Assembly (NCBI GenBank): GCA_021740645.1
Contig: JAIOZL010000017.1
Location: 1 to 64,000, forward strand
Reading direction: 5' to 3'
DNA: 64,000 nt
DNA from: Bacteroidales bacterium
GTDB taxonomy: Bacteria; Bacteroidota; Bacteroidia; Bacteroidales; JAADJA01
Position numbers and translations under genes: made by a program. Below, one piece after another: positions 1-10,977 of the stretch. The notes beneath the pieces were generated by a model. It was given only the letters and a program-made list of their open reading frames with translations, did not search any database and was not told the DNA's origin. Each line of letters begins with the position of its first letter. Position 1 is the stretch's first letter.

Positions 1-490
1 TCCAGTAATTAGGGATGAGTTTAAGAACCCTTAGAAACTCATACCCACACTCCCCACCAATTTCATTGTGGATTTGATAGTTTCCTGCTTTACCGCTTGT
101 ATCCACCTCAAAACTGATCCAAACCACTCCAATAATATCCCGATACCGGGCTTGCATAGGATAGTCTACATTTTCTTTCAAGATATTATAAAACTCTTTC
201 GAACTCCCAATATATCTTGGTGGAATGTCAAGTTTTGATTTAACCCATTCTCCGTTTTCAAATATTATATATTCAGATGTATCAGGTATAATGTATTTTA
301 AGGTAGATGAAGTATAGTCAATCTCCAGTTCAAGTATGCCGGTAGAATCATAATATTGCCATAACCCACTTTTGAATCCGTTTTTCACATAACCCTTCTC
401 GTAACCATTATTAACCAATTGTCCCTGCGCACAGACACTGGCAAAAGAGCCCAAAAAGATTAAAATAAAAATGAGTTTTTTATTTTCCAT
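1..490 (-). CDS. TonB C-terminal-like (energy transducer family) secreted protein, partial (runs off the window start)
   Basis: Minus-strand frame open from ATG at 488-490 to the window edge: MENKKLIFILIFLGSFASVCAQGQLVNNGYEKGYVKNGFKSGLWQYYDSTG...YPMQARYRDIIGVVWISFEVDTSGKAGNYQIHNEIGGECGYEFLRVLKLIPNYW; signal peptide, MORN-like GLWQYYDSTG segment and a TonB-C-like YP..AR...G.V...F.VD..G pattern. Not in the ORF track. TATCTTTG-type -7 element (CAAAGATA, 519-526) upstream. Confidence 0.7.
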   Translation of the reverse strand, partial: MENKKLIFILIFLGSFASVCAQGQLVNNGYEKGYVKNGFKSGLWQYYDSTGILELEIDYTSSTLKYIIPDTSEYIIFENGEWVKSKLDIPPRYIGSSKEFYNILKENVDYPMQARYRDIIGVVWISFEVDTSGKAGNYQIHNEIGGECGYEFLRVLKLIPNYW

Positions 491-702
491 AAATATTAAA
501 CAAGGTAGTGAATATTTTCAAAGATAGAGATTTTTTTGTGCGAAGCTTATACAGAATCTACTATAACCTTATTTCTGAGAACTTTTGGACAATTTGAGTT
601 ATTAATAAATCGCTTATTAACAATCTTCGTTTAGTAAACAAATATTCAATTTGTCAGGGAACGCTCAAATAAATATAATTTCGGATTTCAAACCATGCTC
701 AT

Positions 703-1938
703 ATGGCCCTGAATTATATTTGGATAGGATTTTTTATCATTGCCTTTGTTGTCGGATTAGTCCGGTTGATCTTTGTTGGAGATGTGGACATCTTTCCAAA
801 TATGGTTAACAGTACGTTCGATTCAGCCAAAACCGGTTTTGAGATTTCGCTCGGGTTAACAGGGGTGCTAACCCTTTGGCTCGGACTTATGAAAATTGGT
901 GAAAAGGGGGGTGTTGTGAAAATCTTTTCCCATTTGGTTGGCCCTTTTTTTAATAAATTATTCCCGGGTTTATCTAAAGATCATCCGGCATTTGGTCCCA
1001 TGATGATGAATATTTCTGCCAATATGCTTGGGCTGGATAATGCCGCAACCCCTATGGGGTTAAAAGCGATGGAAGAGATGCAAAAGACCAACAAAGAAAA
1101 AGACACAGCTTCCAATGCTATGATCATGTTTTTGGTTTTAAATACCTCCGGCCTTACTGTTATTCCAATTAGTGTAATGGTTTACAGAGCCCAGATGGGA
1201 GCAGCCAACCCGAGTGATATTTTTCTTCCTATATTGTTGGCCACATTCTTTTCTACCATAGCCGGGTTAATTGCGGTGTCAGTTTATCAGAAAATCAATC
1301 TGCTAAATAAAGTGGTGCTGGCCTACCTTGGCGGATTAACAGTGCTTGTTGCAGGGATCATTCTATACTTTTCAAGCCTTTCTAAAGATGAAATTACCCT
1401 GATCTCTAATGTAGCCAGTAATCTTATCCTATTCTCAGTAATTATTTCATTTTTTCTGCTTGCCTTACGCAAAAAAGTAAATATTTATGAGGCATTTATC
1501 GAAGGGGCCAAAGAAGGCTTTCAGATTGCTATAAAAATCATTCCTTTTTTAGTGGCCATATTAGTGGCAATAGGTGTATTTCGTTCGTCAGGTACCTTAG
1601 ATTACCTTGTAGAAGGAATCCGGGTAACATTAAATTCCCTGGGCATCGATACCGCTTTTGTTGAGGCTTTACCCACTGCACTAATGAAACCTTTAAGCGG
1701 TAGCGGTGCCCGGGGAATGATGGTGGATACCATGAGTACCTATGGTGCTGATTCCTTTGTTGGGAGGGTGGCTTCTACAGTGCAGGGAGCTACAGATACC
1801 ACATTTTATATCCTGGCTGTCTACTTTGGTTCTGTAGGAATTAAAAACACCCGTTATGCTCTTACTGCAGGCCTTATTGCTGACTTTGCAGGAATCGTAG
1901 CCTCAATATTACTAGCTTATTTGTTTTTTGCAGCCTGA
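703..1938 (+). CDS. Spore maturation protein A/B-like fused membrane protein (nucleoside recognition/GATE domain)
   Basis: 411 aa, multiple TM segments; NMLGLDNAATPMGLKAMEEMQ is SpmA-like and PLSGSGARGMMVDTMSTYGADSFVGRVASTVQGATDTTFYILAVYFGSVGIKNTRYAL is SpmB-like. Confidence 0.85.
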   Translation: MALNYIWIGFFIIAFVVGLVRLIFVGDVDIFPNMVNSTFDSAKTGFEISLGLTGVLTLWLGLMKIGEKGGVVKIFSHLVGPFFNKLFPGLSKDHPAFGPMMMNISANMLGLDNAATPMGLKAMEEMQKTNKEKDTASNAMIMFLVLNTSGLTVIPISVMVYRAQMGAANPSDIFLPILLATFFSTIAGLIAVSVYQKINLLNKVVLAYLGGLTVLVAGIILYFSSLSKDEITLISNVASNLILFSVIISFFLLALRKKVNIYEAFIEGAKEGFQIAIKIIPFLVAILVAIGVFRSSGTLDYLVEGIRVTLNSLGIDTAFVEALPTALMKPLSGSGARGMMVDTMSTYGADSFVGRVASTVQGATDTTFYILAVYFGSVGIKNTRYALTAGLIADFAGIVASILLAYLFFAA

Positions 1939-1978
1939 GTAGTAATAAAAATGTGAAAGGAGAGGGGAATGTTGCCCA

Positions 1979-2752
1979 TTACGAAAATTCAATTCGTATC
2001 ATATCTTTAGTGCCAAGTCCTAAAAGACCCGCTGCATTCCCCTGATTTATAGCTATTTCAAGGTAACCATTGGAATCGAAGAGGGCGAGGATTTCACCAG
2101 GGGCCACATCGGTATACGATCGGCTAATCTTATTTATCTCATAGGATCGAAAAATAATATTGAATTTTCGGTTTTGCCTTGCTTCTTTAAATATCGAAGC
2201 GGTAATATTGGTAATGATATTTTCGTAAGAATCAATATACATCACATGCCCTTTTATGGTTTCCTGGTCGATCACAGGTTGAAATAATATCTTTTGAACC
2301 AGATCTTTCTTGATATCTCCCAACTCTTCTATTTTATTCCCCTGGGCAAGGTGAATGGCAGCTTTAACAAAGCGGTCACGAGTCGAAAATGTAAAGAAGT
2401 CCGATTCCTGAAGAATGGTCAATTCAATAATCTTATCAGGGGTTTTATCAAATAACATAGAAAAAATACCATTATCTGTTCCGATAAAATACTGCTTTTG
2501 ATATTCCACAACAGTATGGGCAAACCTGTCTGATTCTTCCGTATTAATGCCTAAAATATGCACAGTCCCCTGCGGGAAGCTGGGAAAGGTATTTTTTAAA
2601 ACAAATGCAGCCTGCTCAATTTCAAAAGAAGGAATTTGATGAGAGATGTCCACAATAATGGCTTCCGGAAAACCTGAAAGTATTTTTCCCTTAACGGTAG
2701 CGGCATAATGATCTTTTAATCCCCAGTCAGTGGTTAAAGTAATGATTGCCAT
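1979..2752 (-). CDS. SAM hydrolase (SAM hydroxide adenosyltransferase), DUF62 family
   Basis: MAIITLTTDWGLKDHYAATVKGKIL...DISHQIPSFEIEQAAFVLKN motif. The ORF track starts at 2806, but a -7 element (CAAAATTA, 2804-2811) overlaps that start, so MAII at 2752 is preferred. Confidence 0.85.
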   Translation of the reverse strand: MAIITLTTDWGLKDHYAATVKGKILSGFPEAIIVDISHQIPSFEIEQAAFVLKNTFPSFPQGTVHILGINTEESDRFAHTVVEYQKQYFIGTDNGIFSMLFDKTPDKIIELTILQESDFFTFSTRDRFVKAAIHLAQGNKIEELGDIKKDLVQKILFQPVIDQETIKGHVMYIDSYENIITNITASIFKEARQNRKFNIIFRSYEINKISRSYTDVAPGEILALFDSNGYLEIAINQGNAAGLLGLGTKDMIRIEFS

Positions 2753-2897
2753 AAAATTTTGAACAGGTGTTGAATAAAGCCCTAATTGCCTTAATTTTGC
2801 AATCAAAATTACAAATTCTGCCGTAGCTTAGCGATGATAATAAAATCTTTTTCACGAAATGGTGGTTAATAAGTAAGCGGTATTTATAATAAAATGA

Positions 2898-3869
2898 GTG
2901 AGTAACGAAAATTCTATGAACGAAAGAATCATTTACCTTGCCTCAGTTAACCCAGTTGATATTTATGGTATTAATGATAAAAACCTGGATTTGATAAAAT
3001 CTTATTTCCCTCAAATTAAAATTATTGCCCGGGGTGATATTGTCAAAGCCATTGGAAATGAGAAAGACCTCAACGAATTTGAAGATAAATTTAACCTTCT
3101 CCTTGTTAACCTGGAACAGTTTGGAAAACTAGGAGGGCTCGAAATTGAACAGATACTAAAAGAAAGTGATTTTTCTGCCCATACCAATGAAAACGGAAAC
3201 GGAAAGGATATCCTGGTACATGGGCCCAATGGACATATTGTAAAAGCTTTAACAAAAAACCAGGTAAGGCTGGTAGAAAGCAGTAATACAAATGATCTGG
3301 TGTTTGCAGTTGGGCCAGCCGGAACAGGGAAGACCTACACGGCTGTGGCCCTTGCAGTTAGGGCGCTAAAAATGCGGGAGGTTAAGAGGATTATTTTAAC
3401 CCGGCCTGCTGTTGAAGCAGGTGAGAACCTTGGATTTCTACCCGGCGACCTTCGCGATAAATTAGATCCCTACTTGCAACCCCTGTATGATGCACTCAGA
3501 GACATGCTTCCTACTCAAAAATTATTAAAGTACCTGGATGATGGAACCATAGAAGTGGCACCTTTAGCCTTTATGCGGGGCCGAACCCTTGATCATGCTT
3601 TTGTTATTTTAGATGAAGCACAAAATGCCACTGAACCACAGCTTAAAATGTTTGTTACCAGAATGGGCCGGTCTGCGAAATTTATTGTAACAGGTGATAT
3701 TACTCAAATTGATTTACCCAGGAAGCAGGGAAGCGGACTTTTGCAGGCTGAACGTATTTTGAAAAATATCCCCGGAATTGATTTCATTTATTTGGATAGC
3801 AAGGATGTGGTCAGGCATGGATTGGTTACGAAGATCATTAAAGCTTATCAGCGAAAGACAGATGACTAA
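2898..3869 (+). CDS. PhoH-like ATPase
   Basis: [19 protein letters not shown] Walker [58 protein letters not shown] start at 2898; ATG at 2916 is an alternative. Confidence 0.92.
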   Translation: MSNENSMNERIIYLASVNPVDIYGINDKNLDLIKSYFPQIKIIARGDIVKAIGNEKDLNEFEDKFNLLLVNLEQFGKLGGLEIEQILKESDFSAHTNENGNGKDILVHGPNGHIVKALTKNQVRLVESSNTNDLVFAVGPAGTGKTYTAVALAVRALKMREVKRIILTRPAVEAGENLGFLPGDLRDKLDPYLQPLYDALRDMLPTQKLLKYLDDGTIEVAPLAFMRGRTLDHAFVILDEAQNATEPQLKMFVTRMGRSAKFIVTGDITQIDLPRKQGSGLLQAERILKNIPGIDFIYLDSKDVVRHGLVTKIIKAYQRKTDD

Positions 3870-3947
3870 GTGTAAGATTTTATAATTTTCAGCAAAGAAA
3901 TAATTACAAATAATATATAACTTAAAACAATAAACTTTTATTAAGAA

Positions 3948-4898
3948 ATGAACAACGCAGTTATCAAAACAGATTATAATTTTCCGAAACAAAAAAGTGT
4001 ATATAAAGGAAAAGTCAGAGACGTGTATAACATTGATGATAAATACCTGGTAATGGTCGCTTCCGACCGCATTTCAGCGTTTGATGTGGTTTTGCCAAAA
4101 GGTATTCCTTACAAAGGGCAGGTATTAAACCAGATTGCCTCAAAATTCCTGGATAGCACTAAGGATATTTGTCCTAATTGGAAATTAGCTTCACCTGATC
4201 CTATGGTTACTGTTGGTCATTACTGCGATCCTTTTCCTGTAGAAATGATCATCAGGGGTTATCTTACAGGAAGTTCATGGAGAACATATAAAAAAGGGGC
4301 AAGGGAAATATGTGGTGTCCCAATCCCGGATGGGATGAAGGAACATCAGGCGTTTCCGGAACCCATTGTTACTCCAACCACAAAAGCCCATGAAGGACAC
4401 GATGAAGATATTTCAAAGGAGGAAATTTTAAAACAGGGATTAGTTTCTGCCGAAGATTATGCTTTACTTGAAAAATACACCATTGCTCTTTTTAAAAGAG
4501 GATCAGAAATAGCCGCAGAGAAAGGCTTAATCCTGGTTGATACTAAATATGAATTTGGTAAAGTTGGAGATACCATCTACCTTATTGATGAAATTCATAC
4601 CCCAGATTCTTCAAGGTATTTTTACAGGGATGGTTACCAGGAGCGTTTTGATAAGGGTGAACCCCAAAAACAACTTTCCAAAGAATTTGTCAGGGAATGG
4701 TTAATGGAGAATGGTTTTCAGGGGCAGACAGGCCAAAAGGTACCTGAAATGACAGAGGAATACGTGAACAGCGTTTCGGAGCGCTATATTGAATTATACG
4801 AAAGCATTACTGGTGAAGGGTTTATTAAGTCAGATGTAAAGGATATTTTGATAAGGGTAGAGAAAAATATAAACGAATTCTTAAGTAAAAACCTGTAA
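3948..4898 (+). CDS. purC: Phosphoribosylaminoimidazole-succinocarboxamide synthase
   Basis: [41 protein letters not shown] and [19 protein letters not shown] are SAICAR synthetase signatures. Confidence 0.95.
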   Translation: MNNAVIKTDYNFPKQKSVYKGKVRDVYNIDDKYLVMVASDRISAFDVVLPKGIPYKGQVLNQIASKFLDSTKDICPNWKLASPDPMVTVGHYCDPFPVEMIIRGYLTGSSWRTYKKGAREICGVPIPDGMKEHQAFPEPIVTPTTKAHEGHDEDISKEEILKQGLVSAEDYALLEKYTIALFKRGSEIAAEKGLILVDTKYEFGKVGDTIYLIDEIHTPDSSRYFYRDGYQERFDKGEPQKQLSKEFVREWLMENGFQGQTGQKVPEMTEEYVNSVSERYIELYESITGEGFIKSDVKDILIRVEKNINEFLSKNL

Positions 4899-4955
4899 AA
4901 TTTTTTAAGATATCCCGGAACTCTAGACTCAAAACCCGAAACATAATTCAGACAA

Positions 4956-6161
4956 ATGATTCCATTTTCACCACCACGTATGGACCAGAAAATTATCGAT
5001 GAAGTGGTCGATACCTTAAAATCAGGGTGGATTACTACCGGCCCAAAAGTGAAGCGCTTTGAAGAAAAGCTTACTACCTACGGGGGGCAAAAAACTACAT
5101 TGTGTGTTAGCTCAGGTTCGGCAGGCCTGGAGCTTATGCTGAGGTGGTTTGGAATAACTGAAGGCGATGAAGTGATTGTCCCGGCATACACCTATGCTGC
5201 TACTGCCAATGTAGTCATTCATTGTGGGGCCAGAGTGGTTTTCGTTGATTGCAAAGAAGATTTTAATATTGACCCGGAAAAAGTTAAAGCAGCCATTACA
5301 AAAAACACCAAGGCGATTATTCCGGTTGATCTGGCTGGATTTCCTTGCGATTATGATGAATTGAATGCCCTGGTTAAAGATCCTGAAATCATAGCTCTTT
5401 TTGATGCGCAAACGGAAGAACAAAAAAAACTTGGCCGTATCCTTATTTTGTCGGATGCAGCTCATTCAGTTGGCGCTGAATACAAAGGAAAGAAAACAGG
5501 TAGCTTAACAGATATTACGGTTTATTCTTTCCACGCAGTGAAAAACCTTACCACTGCTGAAGGGGGTGCCATTTGTCTCAATCTTCCCGGACCCTTCAAC
5601 AACCAGGAAGTTTATCAATACCTCCGTATTAAATCTCTGCATGGGCAATCCAAGGATGCCTTTTCAAAAGTTCAAATCGGTGGTTGGAAATACGATGTGG
5701 TGGAACCGGGATATAAATTTAATATGACTGATATTGCTGCGGCCATGGGACTGGTGGAGCTGGAACGCTACGATGATGATAACCTGGTACGACGAAAACA
5801 GATTTTTGATGCTTATGCCAGGGCATTTTCAAAATTTAATTGGGCTGAAATTCCAACCTATGAAACGCAAGAAAAAAAATCCTCATATCATGTATTTTTG
5901 TTAAGAATAAAGAATATTGATGAAAGGCAACGCGATGCAATCATCCAGAAGATTTATGAAAAAGGGGTAGCGGTAAATGTTCATTTTATTCCTTTGCCCC
6001 TGATGACTTATTATAAAAATAATGGCTATAAAATTGATGATTACCCGGTTTCATTGTGTAATTATAGCAGAGTAATAAGTTTGCCGGTTTATTATGATTT
6101 GACAGATGAAAATGTAAGGACGGTTATCAAAGCTGTGGTCGAGTCAGTTGAGTCTAAATAA
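4956..6161 (+). CDS. DegT/DnrJ/EryC1/StrS family PLP aminotransferase
   Basis: IPFSPPRMDQKIIDEVVDTLKSGWITTGPKVKRFEE, TYAATANVVIHCGA, SDAAHSVGAEYKGKKTGSLTDITVYSFHAVKNLTTAEGGAI (PLP Lys). Confidence 0.92.
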   Translation: MIPFSPPRMDQKIIDEVVDTLKSGWITTGPKVKRFEEKLTTYGGQKTTLCVSSGSAGLELMLRWFGITEGDEVIVPAYTYAATANVVIHCGARVVFVDCKEDFNIDPEKVKAAITKNTKAIIPVDLAGFPCDYDELNALVKDPEIIALFDAQTEEQKKLGRILILSDAAHSVGAEYKGKKTGSLTDITVYSFHAVKNLTTAEGGAICLNLPGPFNNQEVYQYLRIKSLHGQSKDAFSKVQIGGWKYDVVEPGYKFNMTDIAAAMGLVELERYDDDNLVRRKQIFDAYARAFSKFNWAEIPTYETQEKKSSYHVFLLRIKNIDERQRDAIIQKIYEKGVAVNVHFIPLPLMTYYKNNGYKIDDYPVSLCNYSRVISLPVYYDLTDENVRTVIKAVVESVESK

Positions 6162-6201
6162 TCCTGTTTATTGATTAGCGAGGTATAATAAAAATATTAG
6201 T

Positions 6202-8550
6202 TTGAAGAAAAAACTTAACCATTCAAGCATTGCCTCAGTTCTCACCCTACTGATGAGCCTGGCCTTTGTGAGTTATTTTTACGGGGATATCCTTCTTTCT
6301 CCCAACGACTATCAGTTCAGTGCCCGTGGCGATGGGATGAAGAACTATTATACCTATGCCTATCATATTAAACATGATGCTTCAATTACTGCGTTTGGTG
6401 GAATGAACTATCCTTATGGTGAACATTTTTTATATACCGATTGCCACCCCTTCTTCACTATCATCTTGCAAGAGATTTCAACCGTTTATCCCGGAATATC
6501 AAATTATTCGATTGGGATCGTGAATTTGTTTATGCTTTTATCATTTATTCTAACCTCTCTTTTTTTATTTCTTCTTTTTAAAGAACTGAAGGTTCATCCG
6601 TATCTTGGGGCATTGGGGGCAATAGGAATAATGGCCCTGGCACCACAGGTTTTCAGGATGGGAGGACATCTATCTCTTTCCTACAGTTTTTTTATTCCGC
6701 TTACATTTCTGCTTACCCTAAAAACTTATACTAATCCCAAAAATTTGAGGTGGCCGGTTTTACAAACCCTGAATATTTTTTTCTGGTTTTTTATTCATGC
6801 CTATCTGGGTATGATGGCTGTATTTTTTGTTGCTTCCTTCACGGTAATTCATTTTTTTCTGCATTATAAGGAAGTGTCAAAAAAGCGGTCTACGTATATT
6901 CGGTTTCTTCTGTGGGTAATTTTGCCCTTATTGATTTTCAGGATTTTTATTCTTATCACCGATACCCATGAGTACAGGACGGATAATCCGTCGGGCTTCT
7001 TCCTGAATAATGCCGAACCTGACGATTTTTTGGTTCCTCAGTTTCCTCCATTACGACCCTTTATCAATTCCATTACGAAAGTAAATCAGAAATGGGAAGC
7101 ATGGTCGTACATCGGGCTTACCAGTGTATTAGTGCTGTTGTTTATTATCATCAATACAGTTAAAAACCTAATTAAGCATAAAAGATTTATTTTCTCGAAA
7201 AAGTCTATAGAACATCATGAATTTAAAATTGCTGTTTGGTCATCAGTCGTTTTATTGGTATTTGCCCTTGGGTTTCCTTTTAAGTCATTCCCTTTTTTAT
7301 TGGACTGGTTTCCGCCCGTCAAGCAATTCAGGGCTACTGCCCGTTTCGTGTGGGTGTTTTATTTTGCCATCACCACCATGAGTGTGGTGGTGTTAAGTAA
7401 TCTTTTGATAATATCAAAATATATAAGATGGAAGAGGTTTTTTTATGTCATTGCTTTTTCCGGGGTACTTTTTTATTTTTTTGAAGGCAAAAATTATCAT
7501 TCGTATAACGGGAAAATCTTAAGTGAAACCCCAAACTTATTTGTTTTGGAGAATAATGAACCACAATTTATTGAACTCTTCCAAAAAATAAATTTTAACG
7601 CTTACCAGGCTATCCTACCCATTCCGTATTATTATTTAGGCTCGGAAAACTTTTCGCTACCCCGGACAGATGCCATTTTAAAAAACTCTTTGTTATACTC
7701 CTACTATACAGGATTGCCTATTCTTAGTGCTTATTTGACGAGGACAGGAATTTGGGAAAGCCGGAACATTGTCCAGGTTATTTCGCCAGGCTACTATAAA
7801 AAGATGATAAAAAATGATATTCCGTCAAGTAAGCCTTTTTTAATCCTGGTAACCAATGATCAAGTGGGTATGTATGAAGAAATGCTGCTCGATAGAGCAA
7901 AATATCTTTATTCCAATGATCAGTTCGCCATCTATGAGATAAGCCCTGAACGACTTTTTGAAAATACTGCACCCAGCGAGATATCCCACTTCAATGCAGT
8001 TGCCGGAAAACTTATTTCAAGAGATAATTTCCTTGTCAGCGATTCTTCCTGGTTTTACTTTAATGATTTTGAACATTATTCCTCACCTGTCCTTTTTAAT
8101 GGTGAGGGTACTTTCCAGGGAAAAAAGAGGGAGGATACACCTTTAATTGAATTTGGCCCGGGGACATTCAATTTAAATCAGGAATATACCGTAAGTGCCT
8201 GGATGTATAACGGACAGCAAGATGCCCTGAATTTTTGGTTTCGTTTGTTTGTGGAAGAATATGACGAAACTGAAGATAAGTACTATTCCAATTTTGTTCT
8301 ACCTGAGCAAAGTTATGTAATTGATGGTGACTGGTCGCTTGTGGAGATAGATTTTAAAATCAAGAACCCGGAAAACAAAGTGTTTGTAAAACTTCTTGGC
8401 AAAAGCATTGATAAAAAAGACTTTTACCTGGATGATCTTTTGATCAGAAATAAAAAGACAGAGGTTTATAGAATAGATGCCACAAATACTAATGGAGAAA
8501 TTACGGAATTATTCAAAAACAATCAGCGGGTAAGGCTAAATCAACACTAA
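6202..8550 (+). CDS. Large membrane protein, GT-C-like N-terminus with C-terminal beta-rich (galactose-binding-like) domain
   Basis: 782 aa from a TTG start; about 10 hydrophobic helices in the first ~430 aa with an acidic RGDGMKNYYTYAYHIKHD loop, then a soluble C-terminus ending YVIDGDWSLVEIDFKIKNPENKVFVKLLGKSIDKKDFYLDDLLIRNK. Confidence 0.6.
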   Translation: MKKKLNHSSIASVLTLLMSLAFVSYFYGDILLSPNDYQFSARGDGMKNYYTYAYHIKHDASITAFGGMNYPYGEHFLYTDCHPFFTIILQEISTVYPGISNYSIGIVNLFMLLSFILTSLFLFLLFKELKVHPYLGALGAIGIMALAPQVFRMGGHLSLSYSFFIPLTFLLTLKTYTNPKNLRWPVLQTLNIFFWFFIHAYLGMMAVFFVASFTVIHFFLHYKEVSKKRSTYIRFLLWVILPLLIFRIFILITDTHEYRTDNPSGFFLNNAEPDDFLVPQFPPLRPFINSITKVNQKWEAWSYIGLTSVLVLLFIIINTVKNLIKHKRFIFSKKSIEHHEFKIAVWSSVVLLVFALGFPFKSFPFLLDWFPPVKQFRATARFVWVFYFAITTMSVVVLSNLLIISKYIRWKRFFYVIAFSGVLFYFFEGKNYHSYNGKILSETPNLFVLENNEPQFIELFQKINFNAYQAILPIPYYYLGSENFSLPRTDAILKNSLLYSYYTGLPILSAYLTRTGIWESRNIVQVISPGYYKKMIKNDIPSSKPFLILVTNDQVGMYEEMLLDRAKYLYSNDQFAIYEISPERLFENTAPSEISHFNAVAGKLISRDNFLVSDSSWFYFNDFEHYSSPVLFNGEGTFQGKKREDTPLIEFGPGTFNLNQEYTVSAWMYNGQQDALNFWFRLFVEEYDETEDKYYSNFVLPEQSYVIDGDWSLVEIDFKIKNPENKVFVKLLGKSIDKKDFYLDDLLIRNKKTEVYRIDATNTNGEITELFKNNQRVRLNQH

Positions 8551-8552
8551 AT

Positions 8553-10454
8553 TTATATTATCAGTTTTTCAACGGCATGGATAATCCCCTCTTTGTCAAA
8601 ACCACATTCTTTGTAAAGTTCTTCCGGACTACCATGCTGAACAAATTTATCCGGGATACCCTGCCTGACAACTTTCGACTGGTATCCAAACTCATTTTTA
8701 AATTCAATTACTGCACTACCAAGCCCTCCTATAATACTTGCGTCCTCAACAGTCAAAATAAAATCGACTTTTTTAAAAACTTCATGCAATAGTTCTTGAT
8801 CTAAAGGTTTTAAAAAACGCATATTATAAACGGCTGTTGAAATATTTTTTTTATCCAGTTCTTCAGCCGCCAGAAGTGCATTATTCCCCACGTGCCCGAT
8901 CGCTACAATGGCTGCTTTTTTGCCATCCTTGATTTTTTGTCCTTTTCCAATCTCCATCTTTTCAAAAGGAAGTTTCCATTCCGGTTTTACACCACGGCCT
9001 CGTGGATAACGGATAGAAAAGGTACCCATGCCAGGTAATTGGGCGGTATACATCATGTTTCTTAATTCCTGTTCATTAAGGGGCGCCGCTATTGTAATAC
9101 CAGGAATAGCTCTGAAGTAGGCAAAATCATATGCCCCATGGTGGGTTGCCCCATCTTCCCCGACCAGGCCGCCCCTGTCGAGGCAAAATATAACCTGAAG
9201 GTTTTGGATGGCCACGTCATGGATTACCTGATCATAGGCCCGTTGCATAAAGGAGGAGTATATATTGCAAAACGGGATCATCCCCTGGGATGCCAACCCG
9301 GCTGCAAAAGTAACTGCATGTTGCTCTGCTATTCCCACATCAAAAGCCCTGTCGGGCATTACCGACATCATCATATTGAGTGACGAACCGGTAGGCATAG
9401 CTGGTGTTATCCCCACTATTTTTTCGTTTTCCCGGGCAAGTTCTATGATCGTCTTACCAAATACATGCTGATATTTAGGTGGAAGTTTTTCTTTGCAATC
9501 AGATTTTTTCAGCTCCCCGGTTTTTTTATCGAAAATTCCAGGGGAGTGATAGGTTGTTGGTTCATTTTCTGCATTAAGCAGGCCTTTCCCTTTTTTTGTA
9601 ACTACATGGAGGATTTTAGGGCCATCGATTCGCTTGAGATCACGTAATAGTTTAACCAGGTGAATTACATCGTGGCCATCTGTTGGCCCGAAATACCTGA
9701 AATTAAAGGCTTCGAAAAGATTACTTTTTTTGGAGATGGTGGATTTAACTGCATTCCCTATTTGTTTTACAATCGACCGGGAGTTTGCCCCATAACGAGT
9801 ATCTCCTCCCATCAGTTTCCAGATCACATTTCTGAATTGGTTATATCGGCGCGAAGCAGTTATCACCGTCAGGTAATCTTTCAGCGCACCGACATTACGG
9901 TCGATGGCAATTTTGTTGTCATTTAAGATCACCAGCAAATTGGCATTGGTAACCCCGGCATTATTAAGTGCTTCCATCGCCATTCCACCGGTCATGGAAC
10001 CATCACCTATCACAGCGATGTGCTGTCTTCCATTATTTTCCTGAAGGGTTGAGGCAACAGCCATTCCGAGAGCTGCCGAAATAGAAGTAGATGAGTGACC
10101 GGTTCCAAAAGCATCATATTCGCTTTCCGACATTTTAGGAAATCCACTGATGCCATTATATTTTCTATTGGTATGAAATGCAGCTTTCCTTCCGGTTAGG
10201 ATTTTATGTGCATAGGCCTGGTGTCCAACATCCCAAATCAGTTTATCGTAGGGTGTATCGAAAACGTAATGTATGGCTACGGCCATTTCTACAGCTCCTA
10301 AACTTGCTGCAAGATGGCCGGGATTTGCTGAGATCACTTCAATAATATACTCCCTTATTTCCGTGCACAATTGCGGAAGCTCATTTTCTGATAACTTTTT
10401 TAAGTCAGCAGGATATTCAATTTTTTGAAGTAAAGGACCTGTCTCCGGAGCCAT
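8553..10454 (-). CDS. dxs: 1-deoxy-D-xylulose-5-phosphate synthase
   Basis: 633 aa; HLAASLGAVEMAVAIHYVFDTPYDKLIWDVGHQAYAHKILTGR, VIGDGSMTGGMAMEALNNAG, FCLDRGGLVGEDGATHHGAYDFAYFR. Confidence 0.96.
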   Translation of the reverse strand: MAPETGPLLQKIEYPADLKKLSENELPQLCTEIREYIIEVISANPGHLAASLGAVEMAVAIHYVFDTPYDKLIWDVGHQAYAHKILTGRKAAFHTNRKYNGISGFPKMSESEYDAFGTGHSSTSISAALGMAVASTLQENNGRQHIAVIGDGSMTGGMAMEALNNAGVTNANLLVILNDNKIAIDRNVGALKDYLTVITASRRYNQFRNVIWKLMGGDTRYGANSRSIVKQIGNAVKSTISKKSNLFEAFNFRYFGPTDGHDVIHLVKLLRDLKRIDGPKILHVVTKKGKGLLNAENEPTTYHSPGIFDKKTGELKKSDCKEKLPPKYQHVFGKTIIELARENEKIVGITPAMPTGSSLNMMMSVMPDRAFDVGIAEQHAVTFAAGLASQGMIPFCNIYSSFMQRAYDQVIHDVAIQNLQVIFCLDRGGLVGEDGATHHGAYDFAYFRAIPGITIAAPLNEQELRNMMYTAQLPGMGTFSIRYPRGRGVKPEWKLPFEKMEIGKGQKIKDGKKAAIVAIGHVGNNALLAAEELDKKNISTAVYNMRFLKPLDQELLHEVFKKVDFILTVEDASIIGGLGSAVIEFKNEFGYQSKVVRQGIPDKFVQHGSPEELYKECGFDKEGIIHAVEKLII

Positions 10455-10616
10455 TCAAGCCTATTTTTTGCAAAGTTATTATTTTTAAAACAAGTGATCT
10501 GTCTAAAACCTTAATTGCTATTCCTTATTGTTAATACTTACTTTCAATTGTGTTAAAAAATGTTAGTGAAAATTAAAGAAAAGGCCAACCGCATTTAGGG
10601 TACTCCATTTTGAATT

Positions 10617-10943
10617 TTAAATAAAACCAAGCTCAAGAAGCGCTTCTTCTGACATCATATCTTTGTCCCATGGTGGTTCAAATGTTAGCTCAACAGTAAC
10701 TTCTTTGATGCCATCGACTTCAGAAATGCGCTCTTTTACTTCTACAGGGAGTGATTCGGCTACAGGGCAATTGGGAGAGGTTAAGGTCATTAGAATTGTT
10801 ACATTAAGCTCATCATCCATTTTTACTTCATATATCAGCCCCAATTCATAAATATTAACCGGAATTTCAGGATCGAAGATAGTTTTTAAGGTTTCGATTA
10901 CTGCATCCCCCAGAATATTTTTAGTTATGTTTGCTTGTACCAT
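10617..10943 (-). CDS. DUF59/MIP18-type metal-sulfur cluster assembly factor (SufT-like)
   Basis: VIETLKTIFDPEIPVNIYELGLIYEV ... LTSPNCPVAESLPVEVKERI ... FEPPWDKDMMSEEALLELGF; last gene of the suf cluster. Confidence 0.9.
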   Translation of the reverse strand: MVQANITKNILGDAVIETLKTIFDPEIPVNIYELGLIYEVKMDDELNVTILMTLTSPNCPVAESLPVEVKERISEVDGIKEVTVELTFEPPWDKDMMSEEALLELGFI

Positions 10944-10977
10944 AATATGTAATTTAATAACAATCCATCCGCAAGGA

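Noticed and set aside
3011-3291. Minus-strand ORFs 3011-3229 and 3106-3291 inside phoH
   Set aside because: Antisense shadow ORFs of a strongly conserved gene, with no recognisable protein features.
8577-9926. Several plus-strand ORFs inside dxs
   Set aside because: Antisense shadow ORFs over a clear dxs coding frame; low complexity and no family similarity.
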